From Brevibacillus sp. (GTDB lineage Bacteria; Bacillota; Bacilli; Brevibacillales; Brevibacillaceae): DNA of 64,000 nucleotides. This document shows positions 43,153 through 51,979 of this stretch, one piece after another (the first letter of the stretch is position 1; every line of letters begins with the position of its first letter). Below the pieces are notes generated by a model. That model was not told where the DNA came from and ran no database searches. It was given only the letters and a program-made list of their open reading frames with translations. Position numbers and translations under genes: made by a program. The stretch spans positions 1-64,000 of the forward strand of contig JACDOF010000008.1 in the NCBI GenBank assembly GCA_017656235.1, read 5' to 3'.

Positions 43153-43830
43153 ATGTTTAGACAAACCGTGATTGGGACCATGTTGGCTACGTGCCTTCTG
43201 TTCGCGTTGTTCTTGGGGGTTCAGCCGAGGACAGCGGCTGAAGGAATGGACGATAAGGTGTATCTGTATATCAATCTGTGGCATAACAGAATTTACCTGA
43301 AAGATGAGGAAGACAACATCCTGTATTCCTACCGGATTGCGCCAGGTGCCAAAGATACGCCCTCTCCAGTCGGCGTGTTCCGTGTCATCCACAAGTCCAA
43401 GAACTGGGGTGGCGGGTTTGGTTCCCGCTGGCTTGGCCTAAACGTGTCCTGGGGAACATACGGCATCCACGGCACCAACAAGCCGGAGTCCATTGGCCGC
43501 TATGCCAGCCACGGCTGCTTTCGCATGCGCAACAAGGATATCGAGAAGCTGTATGAAATGGTTCCGCTTGGCGCAACCGTCGTGATCGACGGCCCGATTA
43601 TGGGGCACGAAGATTTGACCTACCGCATTCTCGTTCCCGGTTCCAAAGGCGCTCTCGTCCAACTGGTGCAGAACAGGCTGCGGGCAGCTGGTTACTACCA
43701 CGGAAAAACACACGGAATCTTTGACAGGCAAACGGAACAGGCGGTCATCCGCTTCCAGAAGAAAGAGAAACTTGAGGTCACCGGGCAAATTCATCCTGTT
43801 GACCTTACGCATCTGGGCATTATCGAATGA
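43153..43830 (+). CDS. L,D-transpeptidase (YkuD) with peptidoglycan-binding domain
   Basis: A 225-residue exported enzyme. The signal peptide (1-30) is followed by a YkuD catalytic domain (about 38-150) ending in the active-site motif SHGCFRMRN, with the upstream IHGTN histidine, and a C-terminal peptidoglycan-binding repeat (about 160-225; LVQLVQNRLRAAGYYHGKTHG, FDRQTEQAVIRFQ). It makes or edits 3-3 cross-links in the wall or spore cortex. ATG 43153 is 10 bases after AGGTGGG. The amidase gene follows after 38 bases. Confidence 0.88.
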   Translation: MFRQTVIGTMLATCLLFALFLGVQPRTAAEGMDDKVYLYINLWHNRIYLKDEEDNILYSYRIAPGAKDTPSPVGVFRVIHKSKNWGGGFGSRWLGLNVSWGTYGIHGTNKPESIGRYASHGCFRMRNKDIEKLYEMVPLGATVVIDGPIMGHEDLTYRILVPGSKGALVQLVQNRLRAAGYYHGKTHGIFDRQTEQAVIRFQKKEKLEVTGQIHPVDLTHLGIIE

Positions 43831-43868
43831 GTTGTGATCCGTTGAGCAGCGAGAAGGGAGGAGTTGGC

Positions 43869-44576
43869 TTGCTCAGGTGCATCGTCATGGCAGCAAGTGT
43901 TTGGTTGACGATCTCGGTTTCGTTCTCCTCTCCCGTTAAGGCCAGTCCCATCTTGCCTCCAGTGGACGTGATCATCGACGCCGGACATGGCGGAGTGGAC
44001 AGCGGTGCTTTTTACGATACCCTGTATGAAAAGGACATCAACCTGCAGGTGGCCAAGCGGCTGTATGACGAACTGGCAGGGCGGGGGCTGAATGTCATCT
44101 TGAACCGCATCGGCGATTATGCCTTAAGTGACGAGAATCAGTGGTTGCAGATTCGCTCGCGCCACCGCAAAGATCTGGCACAACGGGCCCAACTGGCCCA
44201 ACAAATGTCCCCCAGACTGATGATCAGTTTGCATGTAAACTGGGCTCGCCATTCTGCCGCACGCGGTCCTCTGGTCATTTACCCGGACAACCAGCAGGCG
44301 CAGATCCTGGCCCGGCTCCTTCAGCATCAACTGAACGAGCTGTACAAGACGCACAGACAGCCGGTTCATGCCGATACCTATTACCTCTTGAAGCATAGCG
44401 GCTGCCCTGTTGTGATCGTGGAGATGGGATACATCACAAATCGGCAGGATCGGAAGTTGATGACAAGACCTGCACACCAGACGCGCATCGGCCGGGAGAT
44501 TGCGGCAGCAGTTGAAGAATATCTGCTGGTGTTCGGCTTTTTGCAGATGAAAGGAACGGCAGATTCCTCTTATTGA
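43869..44576 (+). CDS. N-acetylmuramoyl-L-alanine amidase (Amidase_3, CwlD-like)
   Basis: A 235-residue exported zinc amidase that removes stem peptides from peptidoglycan. The signal peptide (about 1-30) is followed by the catalytic domain: IIDAGHGGVDSGA (zinc His), the Glu in YEKDINLQVA, LMISLHVNWA (second His) and VVIVEMGYITN (catalytic Glu). It resembles CwlD, which acts in spore cortex synthesis, but may be a vegetative enzyme. TTG 43869 has GGGAGGAG 7 bases upstream. It forms a pair with the YkuD gene. The metI promoter overlaps its stop codon. Confidence 0.85.
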   Translation: MLRCIVMAASVWLTISVSFSSPVKASPILPPVDVIIDAGHGGVDSGAFYDTLYEKDINLQVAKRLYDELAGRGLNVILNRIGDYALSDENQWLQIRSRHRKDLAQRAQLAQQMSPRLMISLHVNWARHSAARGPLVIYPDNQQAQILARLLQHQLNELYKTHRQPVHADTYYLLKHSGCPVVIVEMGYITNRQDRKLMTRPAHQTRIGREIAAAVEEYLLVFGFLQMKGTADSSY

Positions 44577-44601
44577 CAACGGGGTGTCTTTGCGCTACGA
44601 T
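44573..44601 (+). promoter_or_regulatory. Sigma-A promoter of metI-metC
   Basis: TTGACA (44573-44578), 17 bases, TACGAT (44596-44601). The -35 contains the stop codon of the amidase gene. Confidence 0.8.
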
Positions 44602-44633
44602 AGGTACAACATAACTGCATAAGTGTTTTAACT

Positions 44634-44808
44634 TCTTATCAAGAGCGGCTGAGGGACTGGCCCGATGACGCCCGGCAACCGACCTTCCGTCCATGACGGC
44701 GGAAGAGTACGGTGCTAATTCCTGCAGAGATTTACTCTGAGAGATGAGAAGGAATGCTTACGGACACGTATCAATTGCCTTCTTCGCTCAGAAGAAGGCT
44801 TTTTTTAT
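44634..44808 (+). promoter_or_regulatory. SAM-I (S-box) riboswitch
   Basis: Signature elements in order: CTTATCAAGAG, GGCTGAGGGA, GGCCC-GATGA-CGCCCGGCAACC, GGTGCTAATTCC, and GAGAGATGAGAAGGA. It ends in a terminator hairpin GCCTTCTTC-GCTCA-GAAGAAGGC (44777-44799) with a T run. SAM binding would terminate transcription ahead of metI-metC. Confidence 0.97.
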
Positions 44809-44863
44809 TCTGAAGAACCGCAAGCAGCAGACTGCAGCCGCAAGGAGAGAGGAGAGAAAAGGA

Positions 44864-46027
44864 ATGCAGATGGAGACGAGACTGGTACAGATTGGTGTGG
44901 GGAGAGACAAAACGACGGGGGCGCTCAGCTTTCCAGTGTATCAATCAACGGCTTATCGCCACCCGGCGCTGGGGGAGAGTACGGGGTACGACTATACCAG
45001 GACGGCGAATCCCACTCGCGATGTGCTTGAGCAGGCGATTGCATCCCTCGAAGGAGGGGATGGCGGATTTGCCTGTGCTTCCGGGATGGCGGCCATTCAG
45101 ACGATAATGGGCCTCTTTTCGCAGGGTGACCACCTGATTGTATCGCTCGATTTGTACGGCGGAACGTACCGCCTGTTTGAACAAGTGATGAAACGGTTTG
45201 GCTTGTCGTTTGATTACGTCGATCTGCGTGATCCGGCGCTGGTCCGGGCGGCGATTCGCAGCAGCACCAGGGCGATTTTGGCGGAGACGCCGACCAACCC
45301 GCTGATGCAGGTGACCGACCTGGCGCAAATGGTGCAGATCGCACGGGAGCATGATCTGCTGCTGATTGTCGACAATACGTTCTTGTCTCCCTACTATCAA
45401 CGACCGCTGGAGCTTGGTGCAGACATCGTCTTTCACAGTGCGACCAAGTACCTGGGGGGACACAACGATGTGCTTGCGGGGCTGATCGTCACCAAAGGCT
45501 CCGAATTGACCGAACGGATGCGCTTTTTGCACAACTCGATCGGCGCCGTGCTCGGACCGCAGGACTGCTGGCTGTTGATGCGGGGAATGAAGACGCTGGC
45601 ACTGCGGATGGAGCGGCATCAGGCAAATGCTTTTCAGATTGCGCGGTTTTTGACGACTCACCCGGCTGTGACCGAGGTTTTTTATACCGGACTGCCAGAA
45701 CACGAGGGACATGAGGTGCAGCGCCGGCAGGCCAGCGGGTTTGGCGGCATGGTTTCCTTCCGTATCCGACATTCCTCCATGGTCGCGCCGTTTTTGGAGT
45801 CACTGCAGCTCATTTCGTTTGCGGAAAGCCTGGGCGGCGTGGAATCGCTTTGTACCTACCCGGCGACGCAGACCCATGCCGATGTTCCGCCTGACATCCG
45901 CCAAGCCGTGGGTGTGTGTGACCGGCTGCTTCGCCTGTCGATTGGCATCGAGCACGCCGACGACCTCACTGCCGATTTGCGGCAGGCTCTGGATAAAGCA
46001 CTGGAAAAGGGAGGGGAGCTATCATGA
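44864..46027 (+). CDS. metI: Cystathionine gamma-synthase / O-acetylhomoserine thiolyase
   Basis: A 387-residue PLP enzyme of methionine synthesis. The Cys/Met-metabolism motifs are YQSTAYRHPALGESTGYDYTR, EGGDGGFACASGMAAI, PTNPLMQVTDL, DNTFLSPYYQRPLELGADIVFHSATKYLGGHND (PLP Lys in SATKY), and the C-terminal SLGGVESL. It joins an acyl-homoserine to cysteine. The start is ATG 44864 after GGAGAGAAAAGG; ATG 44870 is equally possible. It is controlled by the SAM riboswitch, and its end overlaps metC by 4 bases. Confidence 0.93.
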   Translation: MQMETRLVQIGVGRDKTTGALSFPVYQSTAYRHPALGESTGYDYTRTANPTRDVLEQAIASLEGGDGGFACASGMAAIQTIMGLFSQGDHLIVSLDLYGGTYRLFEQVMKRFGLSFDYVDLRDPALVRAAIRSSTRAILAETPTNPLMQVTDLAQMVQIAREHDLLLIVDNTFLSPYYQRPLELGADIVFHSATKYLGGHNDVLAGLIVTKGSELTERMRFLHNSIGAVLGPQDCWLLMRGMKTLALRMERHQANAFQIARFLTTHPAVTEVFYTGLPEHEGHEVQRRQASGFGGMVSFRIRHSSMVAPFLESLQLISFAESLGGVESLCTYPATQTHADVPPDIRQAVGVCDRLLRLSIGIEHADDLTADLRQALDKALEKGGELS

Positions 46028-47193
46028 ACTTTGCGACAAGGCTGCTGCACGGAACCGACAGCTTTGACCGGAAGACAGGAGCGTCCAGCATTCCGATTTA
46101 TCAGGCTTCCACGTTCCACCAGTTTGATATCGATCAGCCCGGCGAATACGACTACGCTCGTTCCGGCAATCCCACCCGTTACGCCCTGGAAGAAATGATC
46201 GCTCACCTGGAGGGAGGAAAGCGGGGCTTTGCTTTCTCCTCGGGGATGGCGGCCATCTCCAGCGTCTTTCTGCTCTTCTCCGCCGGCGATCATCTGATCG
46301 TGGCCGAGGACGTGTACGGCGGTACCTACCGCGTGCTGACCAACATTCTTTCGCGGCTGGGCGTGGAGGTCAGCTTCGTGGATACAACCCAGCCGGAGGC
46401 GGTGCAAGCGTCGATCCGCCCCAATACGCGCGGCATCTACCTGGAGACCCCGTCCAATCCCACCTTGAAAGTGACCGATCTGGCCCTTCTGTGCGGCATG
46501 GCGCGGGAGCGCGGACTGTTGACCATCGTGGACAATACCTTCCTGACCCCGTACTACCAGCGGCCGCTGGAGTTGGGCGCCGACATCGTGATTCACAGTG
46601 CGACCAAGTTTATCAGCGGCCACAGCGATGTGGTTGCCGGTCTGGTGGTGACCAGAGATGAGCAGTTGGGCGAACAGCTATACACGGTGCAAAACGGGTT
46701 TGGTGCCATTCTGGGAGTGCAGGACTGCTGGCTGGTGATGCGCGGGCTGAAAACCTTGAAGACGCGGCTTGACACCAGTTCGGCGAGCGCGGCCAAACTG
46801 GCCCGCTGGCTGAAAGACCATCCGCAGGTGGAGCGCGTCTACTACACGGGACTGCCTGAGCATGAGGGGCATGCGCTGCAAGAGCGACAGTCCTCTGGAC
46901 ATGGTGCCGTCCTCTCCTTTGACGTGGGCAGCCGGGAGCGGGTAAAAGCGCTGCTGGATGCCGTAAAGCTGCCGCTTGTCGCCGTCAGTCTGGGAGCGGT
47001 GGAAAGCATTCTCTCTTATCCGGCTCAGATGTCGCACGCGGCGATGCCTCCGGACGAGCGGAGGCGGCGGGGCATCACGGACGGCTTGTTGCGCCTCTCG
47101 GTCGGGCTGGAGGATGTGAACGATCTGATCGCTGATCTGGAGCAGGCGCTGGCCGCCACGGCTCGATTCGCAGCGGTGAAGGAATTTACTTGA
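46024..47193 (+). CDS. metC: Cystathionine beta-lyase
   Basis: A 389-residue PLP enzyme, paralogous to metI, that cleaves cystathionine to homocysteine. Motifs: YQASTFHQFDIDQPGEYDYARSGNPTR, GFAFSSGMAAISS, DNTFLTPYYQRPLELGADIVIHSATKFISGHSDVV (PLP Lys in SATKF), SLGAVESILSYPAQMSHA. The ATG overlaps the metI stop (ATGA), with GGGAGGGG upstream. The operon closes with a hairpin terminator 13 bases later. Confidence 0.93.
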   Translation: MNFATRLLHGTDSFDRKTGASSIPIYQASTFHQFDIDQPGEYDYARSGNPTRYALEEMIAHLEGGKRGFAFSSGMAAISSVFLLFSAGDHLIVAEDVYGGTYRVLTNILSRLGVEVSFVDTTQPEAVQASIRPNTRGIYLETPSNPTLKVTDLALLCGMARERGLLTIVDNTFLTPYYQRPLELGADIVIHSATKFISGHSDVVAGLVVTRDEQLGEQLYTVQNGFGAILGVQDCWLVMRGLKTLKTRLDTSSASAAKLARWLKDHPQVERVYYTGLPEHEGHALQERQSSGHGAVLSFDVGSRERVKALLDAVKLPLVAVSLGAVESILSYPAQMSHAAMPPDERRRRGITDGLLRLSVGLEDVNDLIADLEQALAATARFAAVKEFT

Positions 47194-47206
47194 ACAATTG
47201 CTACTG

Positions 47207-47230
47207 ACCCGGAGCGAAGCTCCGGGTTTC
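47207..47230 (+). terminator. Terminator of metI-metC
   Basis: A 9-bp perfect stem ACCCGGAGC-GAA-GCTCCGGGT (47207-47227) followed by TTTC. It lies just after the metC stop. Confidence 0.8.
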
Positions 47231-47233
47231 ATC

Positions 47234-47300
47234 GTGCAGACAAAGGGGCGTGGCGAGGGAAGGCGGCCCTTTTCCTTCATTCCGTTGAGTGCCAACCTGC
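47234..47300 (+). repeat. Dispersed intergenic repeat, copy B
   Basis: GTGCAGACAAAGG (47234-47246), GGGAAGGCGGCCCTTTTCC (47257-47275) and GCCAACCTGC (47291-47300). The same words in the same order occur at 54020-54087, and as an inverted pair at 34529-34728. Confidence 0.7.
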
Positions 47301-47367
47301 AGTGATGTGAAGTTGTCAGGGAAGGAATTTGTCGAAACAGCTCAAAATAAATCTAAATTTTTAATTC

Positions 47368-47880
47368 ATGCCGCAGTTGGAGCTGACCATCCCTGCACGT
47401 TTTGATGGTGTTGCCGTGATTTGGCAGTTGCCACAGCTATCCATCGCCGCTTTGACCATACAGGAAGCCGCTTTCGGAGAGCATCCTGCCTTTCCTAGCT
47501 TGGAAAGTCTTGTAAGAGAGCGCGGTTTGGCTTATCGTATTGTACAGAGCATCTGTCTACAAGATAGAACCCCTTACATTTACTGGGGGGTTCAAACCCC
47601 GCCTCAACAGATAACGTCATTTGTGGAGACGGTCCACGAGTGGCTGATGCTAACGCTTGCGAATGCGGAGCGGATCGAAGCGTGGTTTGCCGAGATGTGG
47701 GCAGCTTGTCATCCGGGCAGGCACCGCTCGGTAGCCCAATTGATTCGTGACGTCGATCGCACGGCCGCCTATCTGGGTAGCGATGAGCAGGTAGCGTCTG
47801 CGTCACTGCGTGACTACATCCGGCAGATGCGTGAGCTGCCATGCGGCACGGTCCGATTTGTCGGGAGTGAAGGCTTGTAA
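47368..47880 (+). pseudogene. M16-peptidase-like C-terminal fragment
   Basis: A 170-residue open frame resembling the C-terminal half of an M16 (insulinase-type) peptidase subunit: AAFGEHPAFPSLESLVRERGLAYRI corresponds to the LLGG...LxxxLREKxGLAY region, and SFVETVHEWLMLTL to the helix that follows. No zinc motif (HxxEH) and no ribosome site are present before ATG 47368, and full M16 proteins are about 400 residues. It is therefore probably a 5'-truncated remnant. It is followed after 17 bases by the MFS exporter gene. The stretch between metC and this frame holds only the terminator and repeat B. Confidence 0.45.
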
Positions 47881-47897
47881 CCGGGAGGAGGAGTTAG

Positions 47898-49127
47898 GTG
47901 AATCGCAATATTCGGTTACTGTGGCTTGGTGACGCCACATCCATTTTCGGATCTGCCGTCTACACCATGGCGTTGACACTCATTTCGCTGAAGTACAGCG
48001 AGAGCGTGTTTCAAGCGGGGGCAATCTTGTTCTCCTCGGTTATTCCCTACTTTTTTCTGGGGATTGTCGCCGGAGTGATGAGCGACCGCTGGGATCGCAA
48101 ACGCCTGATGATCACGTGTGATATCGCACGGGGCGTGCTGGTCTTGTCCATTCCGCTTGCCGAGACACTGGGTGTGCTGACCATCCAGCAGATTGTAATT
48201 GTCAGCTTTCTCATCACTTGTTTTCGTGCCTTCTTTTTTCCGGCCAATCAGGCCAGTATCCCCCTGCTGATCAGCGACCGCAACGAAATGAACAAAGTGA
48301 ATTCGTACTTTGGCTTTACGCAGAGCCTCAGCGTGATGATGGGGCCGTCGCTGGGTGGGATTCTACTGGTGTTTGAGATCGATGTCACCCAGCTTTTATA
48401 CATTGATTCTCTTTCCTACTTCATCTCGGCTATCTGCATCTCGTTGATCACGTTTCCAGAGCGAGACAGCCAGACGGGCGGCGAAAAAAAACAAACCATC
48501 CTGCACGATGCCTGGCAGGGGATCAAGTTTATAAGTGTTGGGGAAAAGGGTATTGCCGTCCTGCTGATGGCGTTTGCCGCGCAATTGTTAATCGGCATTG
48601 GCGTAACGCAGCTTGGGATCCCTAAACTCCTGGAGTCGTTGCAACTTTCTGGCGAACGTATGTTTGGGTTCATTCTGACTGTGATCGCACTATCGTCCGC
48701 CTTATCGTCGCTCTGGTTGGCCAGGATGAAGGTACGCACGCCGGTCGTGTGGATTTTTGCCGGGTATGCCGTGCGCGGTTTTGCATTTTTGTTGCTCGGG
48801 CTAGCTGAGAACTTGGTGGGCATGATCCTGGCGGCGGTTATCATCGGCTTTGCCAACACCGTGTCCGGCACCGTCCTGACCACGTTGTTGCAACTGAAGA
48901 CACCAAACGAGATGCTGGGCAGGGTGCTGGCCGTCCGCTCCAGTATCGGGAACATGGCCGATGCGTTCGCCTATTTGATCGTCGGGGGGGTGTTAACTGC
49001 GCTTACTCTTAAGCAGGCATTGGTCAGCTGTGCGCTGTACGTGTTTGCCACGACGGGGTTGTTTTCATTCTTGTGGGTTCGCTTTGACCGTAAGCGGGCG
49101 GCAAGCAAAAACGTTTTAAGTGGATAA
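47898..49127 (+). CDS. MFS exporter (macrolide-efflux/EntS-like)
   Basis: A 409-residue major facilitator with about 12 helices. The N-terminus LLWLGDATSIFGSAVYTMALTLI is typical of the MFS_3/EntS-like group that exports siderophores, macrolides or peptides. Motif A appears as GVMSDRWDRKRLM after helix 2. The start GTG 47898 is preceded by GGGAGGAGGAG. It may be co-transcribed with the M16-like fragment upstream and the FMN reductase downstream. The substrate is unknown. Confidence 0.87.
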   Translation: MNRNIRLLWLGDATSIFGSAVYTMALTLISLKYSESVFQAGAILFSSVIPYFFLGIVAGVMSDRWDRKRLMITCDIARGVLVLSIPLAETLGVLTIQQIVIVSFLITCFRAFFFPANQASIPLLISDRNEMNKVNSYFGFTQSLSVMMGPSLGGILLVFEIDVTQLLYIDSLSYFISAICISLITFPERDSQTGGEKKQTILHDAWQGIKFISVGEKGIAVLLMAFAAQLLIGIGVTQLGIPKLLESLQLSGERMFGFILTVIALSSALSSLWLARMKVRTPVVWIFAGYAVRGFAFLLLGLAENLVGMILAAVIIGFANTVSGTVLTTLLQLKTPNEMLGRVLAVRSSIGNMADAFAYLIVGGVLTALTLKQALVSCALYVFATTGLFSFLWVRFDRKRAASKNVLSG

Positions 49128-49157
49128 ATCTGGATAAAAAGGGGGAGTGAGTCAATC

Positions 49158-49712
49158 ATGATTCGCGTGTTGTTGCTTTCCGGCAGTGTGGCCACGCCTG
49201 CGCATACGCATGCGCTGATCGAAGCTGTTGCCGCTTTATTGAAACAAACAGGCTGTGAACCAATCATCTGGGACTTGCGGGAGCGTCCCTTGCCGATCGC
49301 TGATCCAGATTATCACTACGAGCCTGAGCGTCATCCCGAGCAAGTCGTGCAGGAATTGGTAAGCCTGGCCAAAGCGGCGGACGCCTTTGTCCTGGGATCG
49401 CCTAACTACCATAACTCGTACTCCGGGGTGTTGAAAAATGCACTGGATACACTCAACATGGATCACTTTCGCGACAAACCCGTTGGCCTTGTGGGGAACG
49501 GCGGCGGTCTCCGAAGCACCCAGCCGCTAGATCATCTGCGGATTGTCGTTCGCGGCTTGCTTGGGGTGGCGATTCCGATCCAGGTGGCTTCCTGCCGACA
49601 TGATTTTGAACGCCAGGCAGATAAGTACGTCATCACTGCGGACGATCTGAAGCAGCGAATTGCTGCCTTTACACAGCAACTGGTTACCTATGCCGTCAAG
49701 TTGAAGGCTTAA
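49158..49712 (+). CDS. NAD(P)H-dependent FMN reductase
   Basis: A 184-residue flavodoxin-fold reductase. The N-terminal VLLLSGSVATPAHTHALIEAV is the phosphate-binding loop for FMN. LGSPNYHNSYSGVLKNALDTL is the family signature (GSPxYHGxxSGxLKNAlD), and VGLVGNGGGLRS forms the third flavin loop. It supplies reduced flavin or reduces quinones or azo compounds. ATG 49158 follows GGGGGAG. It is the last gene before an IS remnant. Confidence 0.88.
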   Translation: MIRVLLLSGSVATPAHTHALIEAVAALLKQTGCEPIIWDLRERPLPIADPDYHYEPERHPEQVVQELVSLAKAADAFVLGSPNYHNSYSGVLKNALDTLNMDHFRDKPVGLVGNGGGLRSTQPLDHLRIVVRGLLGVAIPIQVASCRHDFERQADKYVITADDLKQRIAAFTQQLVTYAVKLKA

Positions 49713-49761
49713 GGAATCAGTTGGAAAAAAACAAACGAACAAAGGCTACCAGGACCTGACA

Positions 49762-49911
49762 TGCCCCCTCATAGTAGACAGGTTAAATAATAAAACCTGC
49801 TACTGTGAGGGGAGTTTTCTTATGCCTAAAGGACAATATAGTGCGTCAGGAAAATTCGCCATCCTAAAAGAAATAGAAAGGGGTCAGAAGTGTGCAGTTC
49901 CAACCTGTTGA
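49762..49911 (+). mobile_element. IS3-type insertion sequence remnant (left end and orfA start)
   Basis: An inverted repeat (CCCCTCATAGTAG-ACAGGTT at 49765-49784 with AACCTGCTACTGTGAGGGG at 49794-49812) precedes GAGGGGAG and ATG 49822. That frame opens MPKGQYSASGKFAILKEIERG, like the helix-turn-helix start of IS3-family OrfA. The frame then breaks and stops at 49911, so only the left end of an element remains. No right end or orfB is present. Confidence 0.6.
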
Positions 49912-49961
49912 CGGCCCGGTAGCCTTTGGGTACAAGGGGGCTCATCTACGGCAAACAGCCG

Positions 49962-50174
49962 TCACAAGGATGCTGTTTCGATGATGTAGCCCTTCCCTTT
50001 CTGCAGATACTTTTTTTCCACCAGCGAAATCTCGTGGATCTTCGGCGGGACGAGATATTCCCGGTTTAGTTGACTCTCCGCGTATGCGAAGGCCTTTTCG
50101 TCGGATTCGCCAATCACTACGGCAACGTACGAGCCGGCAGACTCGGTGATCACTTCCAGTTTGTAGAGAAACAT
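49962..50174 (-). CDS. DUF3906 family protein
   Basis: A 70-residue small protein: MFLYKLEVITESAGSYVAVV, then SDEKAFAYAESQLNREYLVPPK and ISLVEKKYLQKGKGYII. This is the pattern of DUF3906, a family of short proteins in Bacilli. The function is unknown. ATG 50174 follows AAAGGAAGAG. It lies 32 bases behind the sulfite reductase gene on the same strand, so it probably belongs to the sulfur operon. Confidence 0.72.
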   Translation of the reverse strand: MFLYKLEVITESAGSYVAVVIGESDEKAFAYAESQLNREYLVPPKIHEISLVEKKYLQKGKGYIIETASL

Positions 50175-50206
50175 CGCGCTCTTCCTTTCGCTGCTCTCGC
50201 TTTGGA

Positions 50207-51829
50207 CTAGGCTGTCGTAGCCAGAATCTGATCCAACTGGTTTTGCAGGGCATCGTGCCCGACCCGCCGGACGAACTGATGGAATTTCTCTTTCGGCTCC
50301 CGGTTGGCTTTGTAGTACTCGATCAAATGGGCGATGACCGGGGCCACCCGTTCGGCTGGAACCCGTCCTTTCAGCCGTTTGTTGAAGGCGGCATCAGGGC
50401 CCAGACTGCCCCCGACGTGGATGTCAAAGGCGTCGATCATCCCGTTTTCCGTCTTCACCTTCGCTCCCTGCAGACCGATGTCGGCGATCTGCTGCTGTCC
50501 GCAGGAGTTGGGGCAGCCGTTGATGTGCAGGCGGATCGGCGTATCCAGCTCCACGTTTTCGTCCAGCCAGTGGGCGATGGAGAGCATGCGCGCCTTGGTT
50601 TCCACGATCGCCAGGTTGCAGTACTCGATGCCGGTGCAGGAGACAGCGTGGCCGATAAACGTGCGGGGGAACGGCGTCAATTTGGACAGCAGCGGTTCAG
50701 CCAAAAGAGCGTCCAGCTTCTCGTCCGGTACGTTTGGGATCAGGATGTTCTGCGAGTTACAGGTGCGCAGTTCGCCGTTGCCGTACTGGTCGGCAAGACG
50801 GGCCAGTTCATCCAGGTCATCCGCCGTCATCCGGCCGACAGGAAGGAGCAAGCCGACATAGTTCAGGCCAGGCTGCTTCTGTTTGTGGACGCCGGTAAAG
50901 TAGCCGGCGTTCCAGCCGACGGTCCGGTCCGTGCCGCGGCCGGGCATCGGTCCGATCAACTCGAGCAGTTTGGCCAGGAACTTCTCCGCTCCCCAATCGG
51001 CGACGAGGAACTTGAGCCGGGCGTGGTGCCGCTTTTCCCGGTAGCCGTAGTCGCGGAAAATGCGGGTGACACCGGACGCAACCTTGACCACTTCTTCCGG
51101 CCGAACAAACAGATCAAGCTGTCGGGCCAGATACGGTTTCGCCGACAATCCGCCACCGACCCAGACGTGAAAACCAATCACTTCTTCCCCGTCAATTTCC
51201 TTGGAGGCCGGTGTAAACGCCAGGTCATTGATTTCGGCATGGCCGGTATTGTAGATGTTGGCTGAGATGGAAGTCTTGTACTTGCGCGGCAGGTTGGAGT
51301 ATTCGGGATTGAGCAGGAAATGACGCTCCAACTCCTCCACGATCGGACGGGTGTCGATGAGCTCGTGCGGATCGATTCCAGCCAGCGGATTGCCGACAAT
51401 CGTCCGCGGCACGTCGCCGCAGGCCTGATAGGAAAACAATCCGACAGACTCCAGGCGGTCAAACACGTCCGGCAGGCACTCGGTGCAGAGCCAGTGAAAC
51501 TGTACCGCCTGGCGAGTTGTCACGTCCACCAGGTCACGACCGTAATCGCGGCTGATGGCAGCAAGGGTACGGGCCTGTTCGCTGCTGAGGACACCGGAAG
51601 GAATCCGCACCCGCATCATGAACAAGCCATTTCCTTTGGGCCTTTGTTCGTAGATGCCTGCCCACTTGAAAAATGTCAGGTCGTCCTCGCTGAACGCTGT
51701 ATAACCCTGCCTGGCCACCTGTTTGATCTTCTCGATAATCTCCAAACCATCGCGTTCCAGTTTCAACAGTTCCAGTTTGTTCAACTTGTCGCGCTGTTTT
51801 TCCCACGGACGAGTCAACTGCTCAGACAT
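50207..51829 (-). CDS. Ferredoxin-type sulfite (or nitrite) reductase
   Basis: A 540-residue siroheme/4Fe-4S enzyme with the two-repeat nitrite/sulfite reductase fold. The first repeat holds LVDVTTRQAVQFHWL. The cluster/siroheme ligands are CTGIEYCNLA (C-x5-C) and NGCPNSCGQQQ (C-x3-C). It reduces sulfite to sulfide, or nitrite to ammonia; the adjacent cysH and sat genes favour sulfite. ATG 51829 has AAGGAGG 8 bases upstream. A longer frame to 51988 crosses the divergent promoter region and is rejected. Its operon is divergent from cysH. Confidence 0.88.
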   Translation of the reverse strand: MSEQLTRPWEKQRDKLNKLELLKLERDGLEIIEKIKQVARQGYTAFSEDDLTFFKWAGIYEQRPKGNGLFMMRVRIPSGVLSSEQARTLAAISRDYGRDLVDVTTRQAVQFHWLCTECLPDVFDRLESVGLFSYQACGDVPRTIVGNPLAGIDPHELIDTRPIVEELERHFLLNPEYSNLPRKYKTSISANIYNTGHAEINDLAFTPASKEIDGEEVIGFHVWVGGGLSAKPYLARQLDLFVRPEEVVKVASGVTRIFRDYGYREKRHHARLKFLVADWGAEKFLAKLLELIGPMPGRGTDRTVGWNAGYFTGVHKQKQPGLNYVGLLLPVGRMTADDLDELARLADQYGNGELRTCNSQNILIPNVPDEKLDALLAEPLLSKLTPFPRTFIGHAVSCTGIEYCNLAIVETKARMLSIAHWLDENVELDTPIRLHINGCPNSCGQQQIADIGLQGAKVKTENGMIDAFDIHVGGSLGPDAAFNKRLKGRVPAERVAPVIAHLIEYYKANREPKEKFHQFVRRVGHDALQNQLDQILATTA

Positions 51830-51950
51830 GTCCCAGCCTCCTTCATAAAACCAATTATTTTTGTCGGAATAATTAGGTTTAAGTATACGTCTCACCTCGA
51901 TGCTGGTCAATACCCAGTTTTTTAGCAAGCCAAAACAATTGGATTTCTTG

Positions 51951-51979
51951 TTGACAAGGTTAGAGAGGGGGACTAATAT
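51951..51979 (+). promoter_or_regulatory. Sigma-A promoter of cysH-sat
   Basis: TTGACA (51951-51956), 17 bases, TAATAT (51974-51979), in the 282-base divergent region between the sulfite reductase and cysH. The AT-rich inverted stretches near 51850-51880 and 51990-52015 could be sites of a cysteine regulator, but I cannot assign them. Confidence 0.75.
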
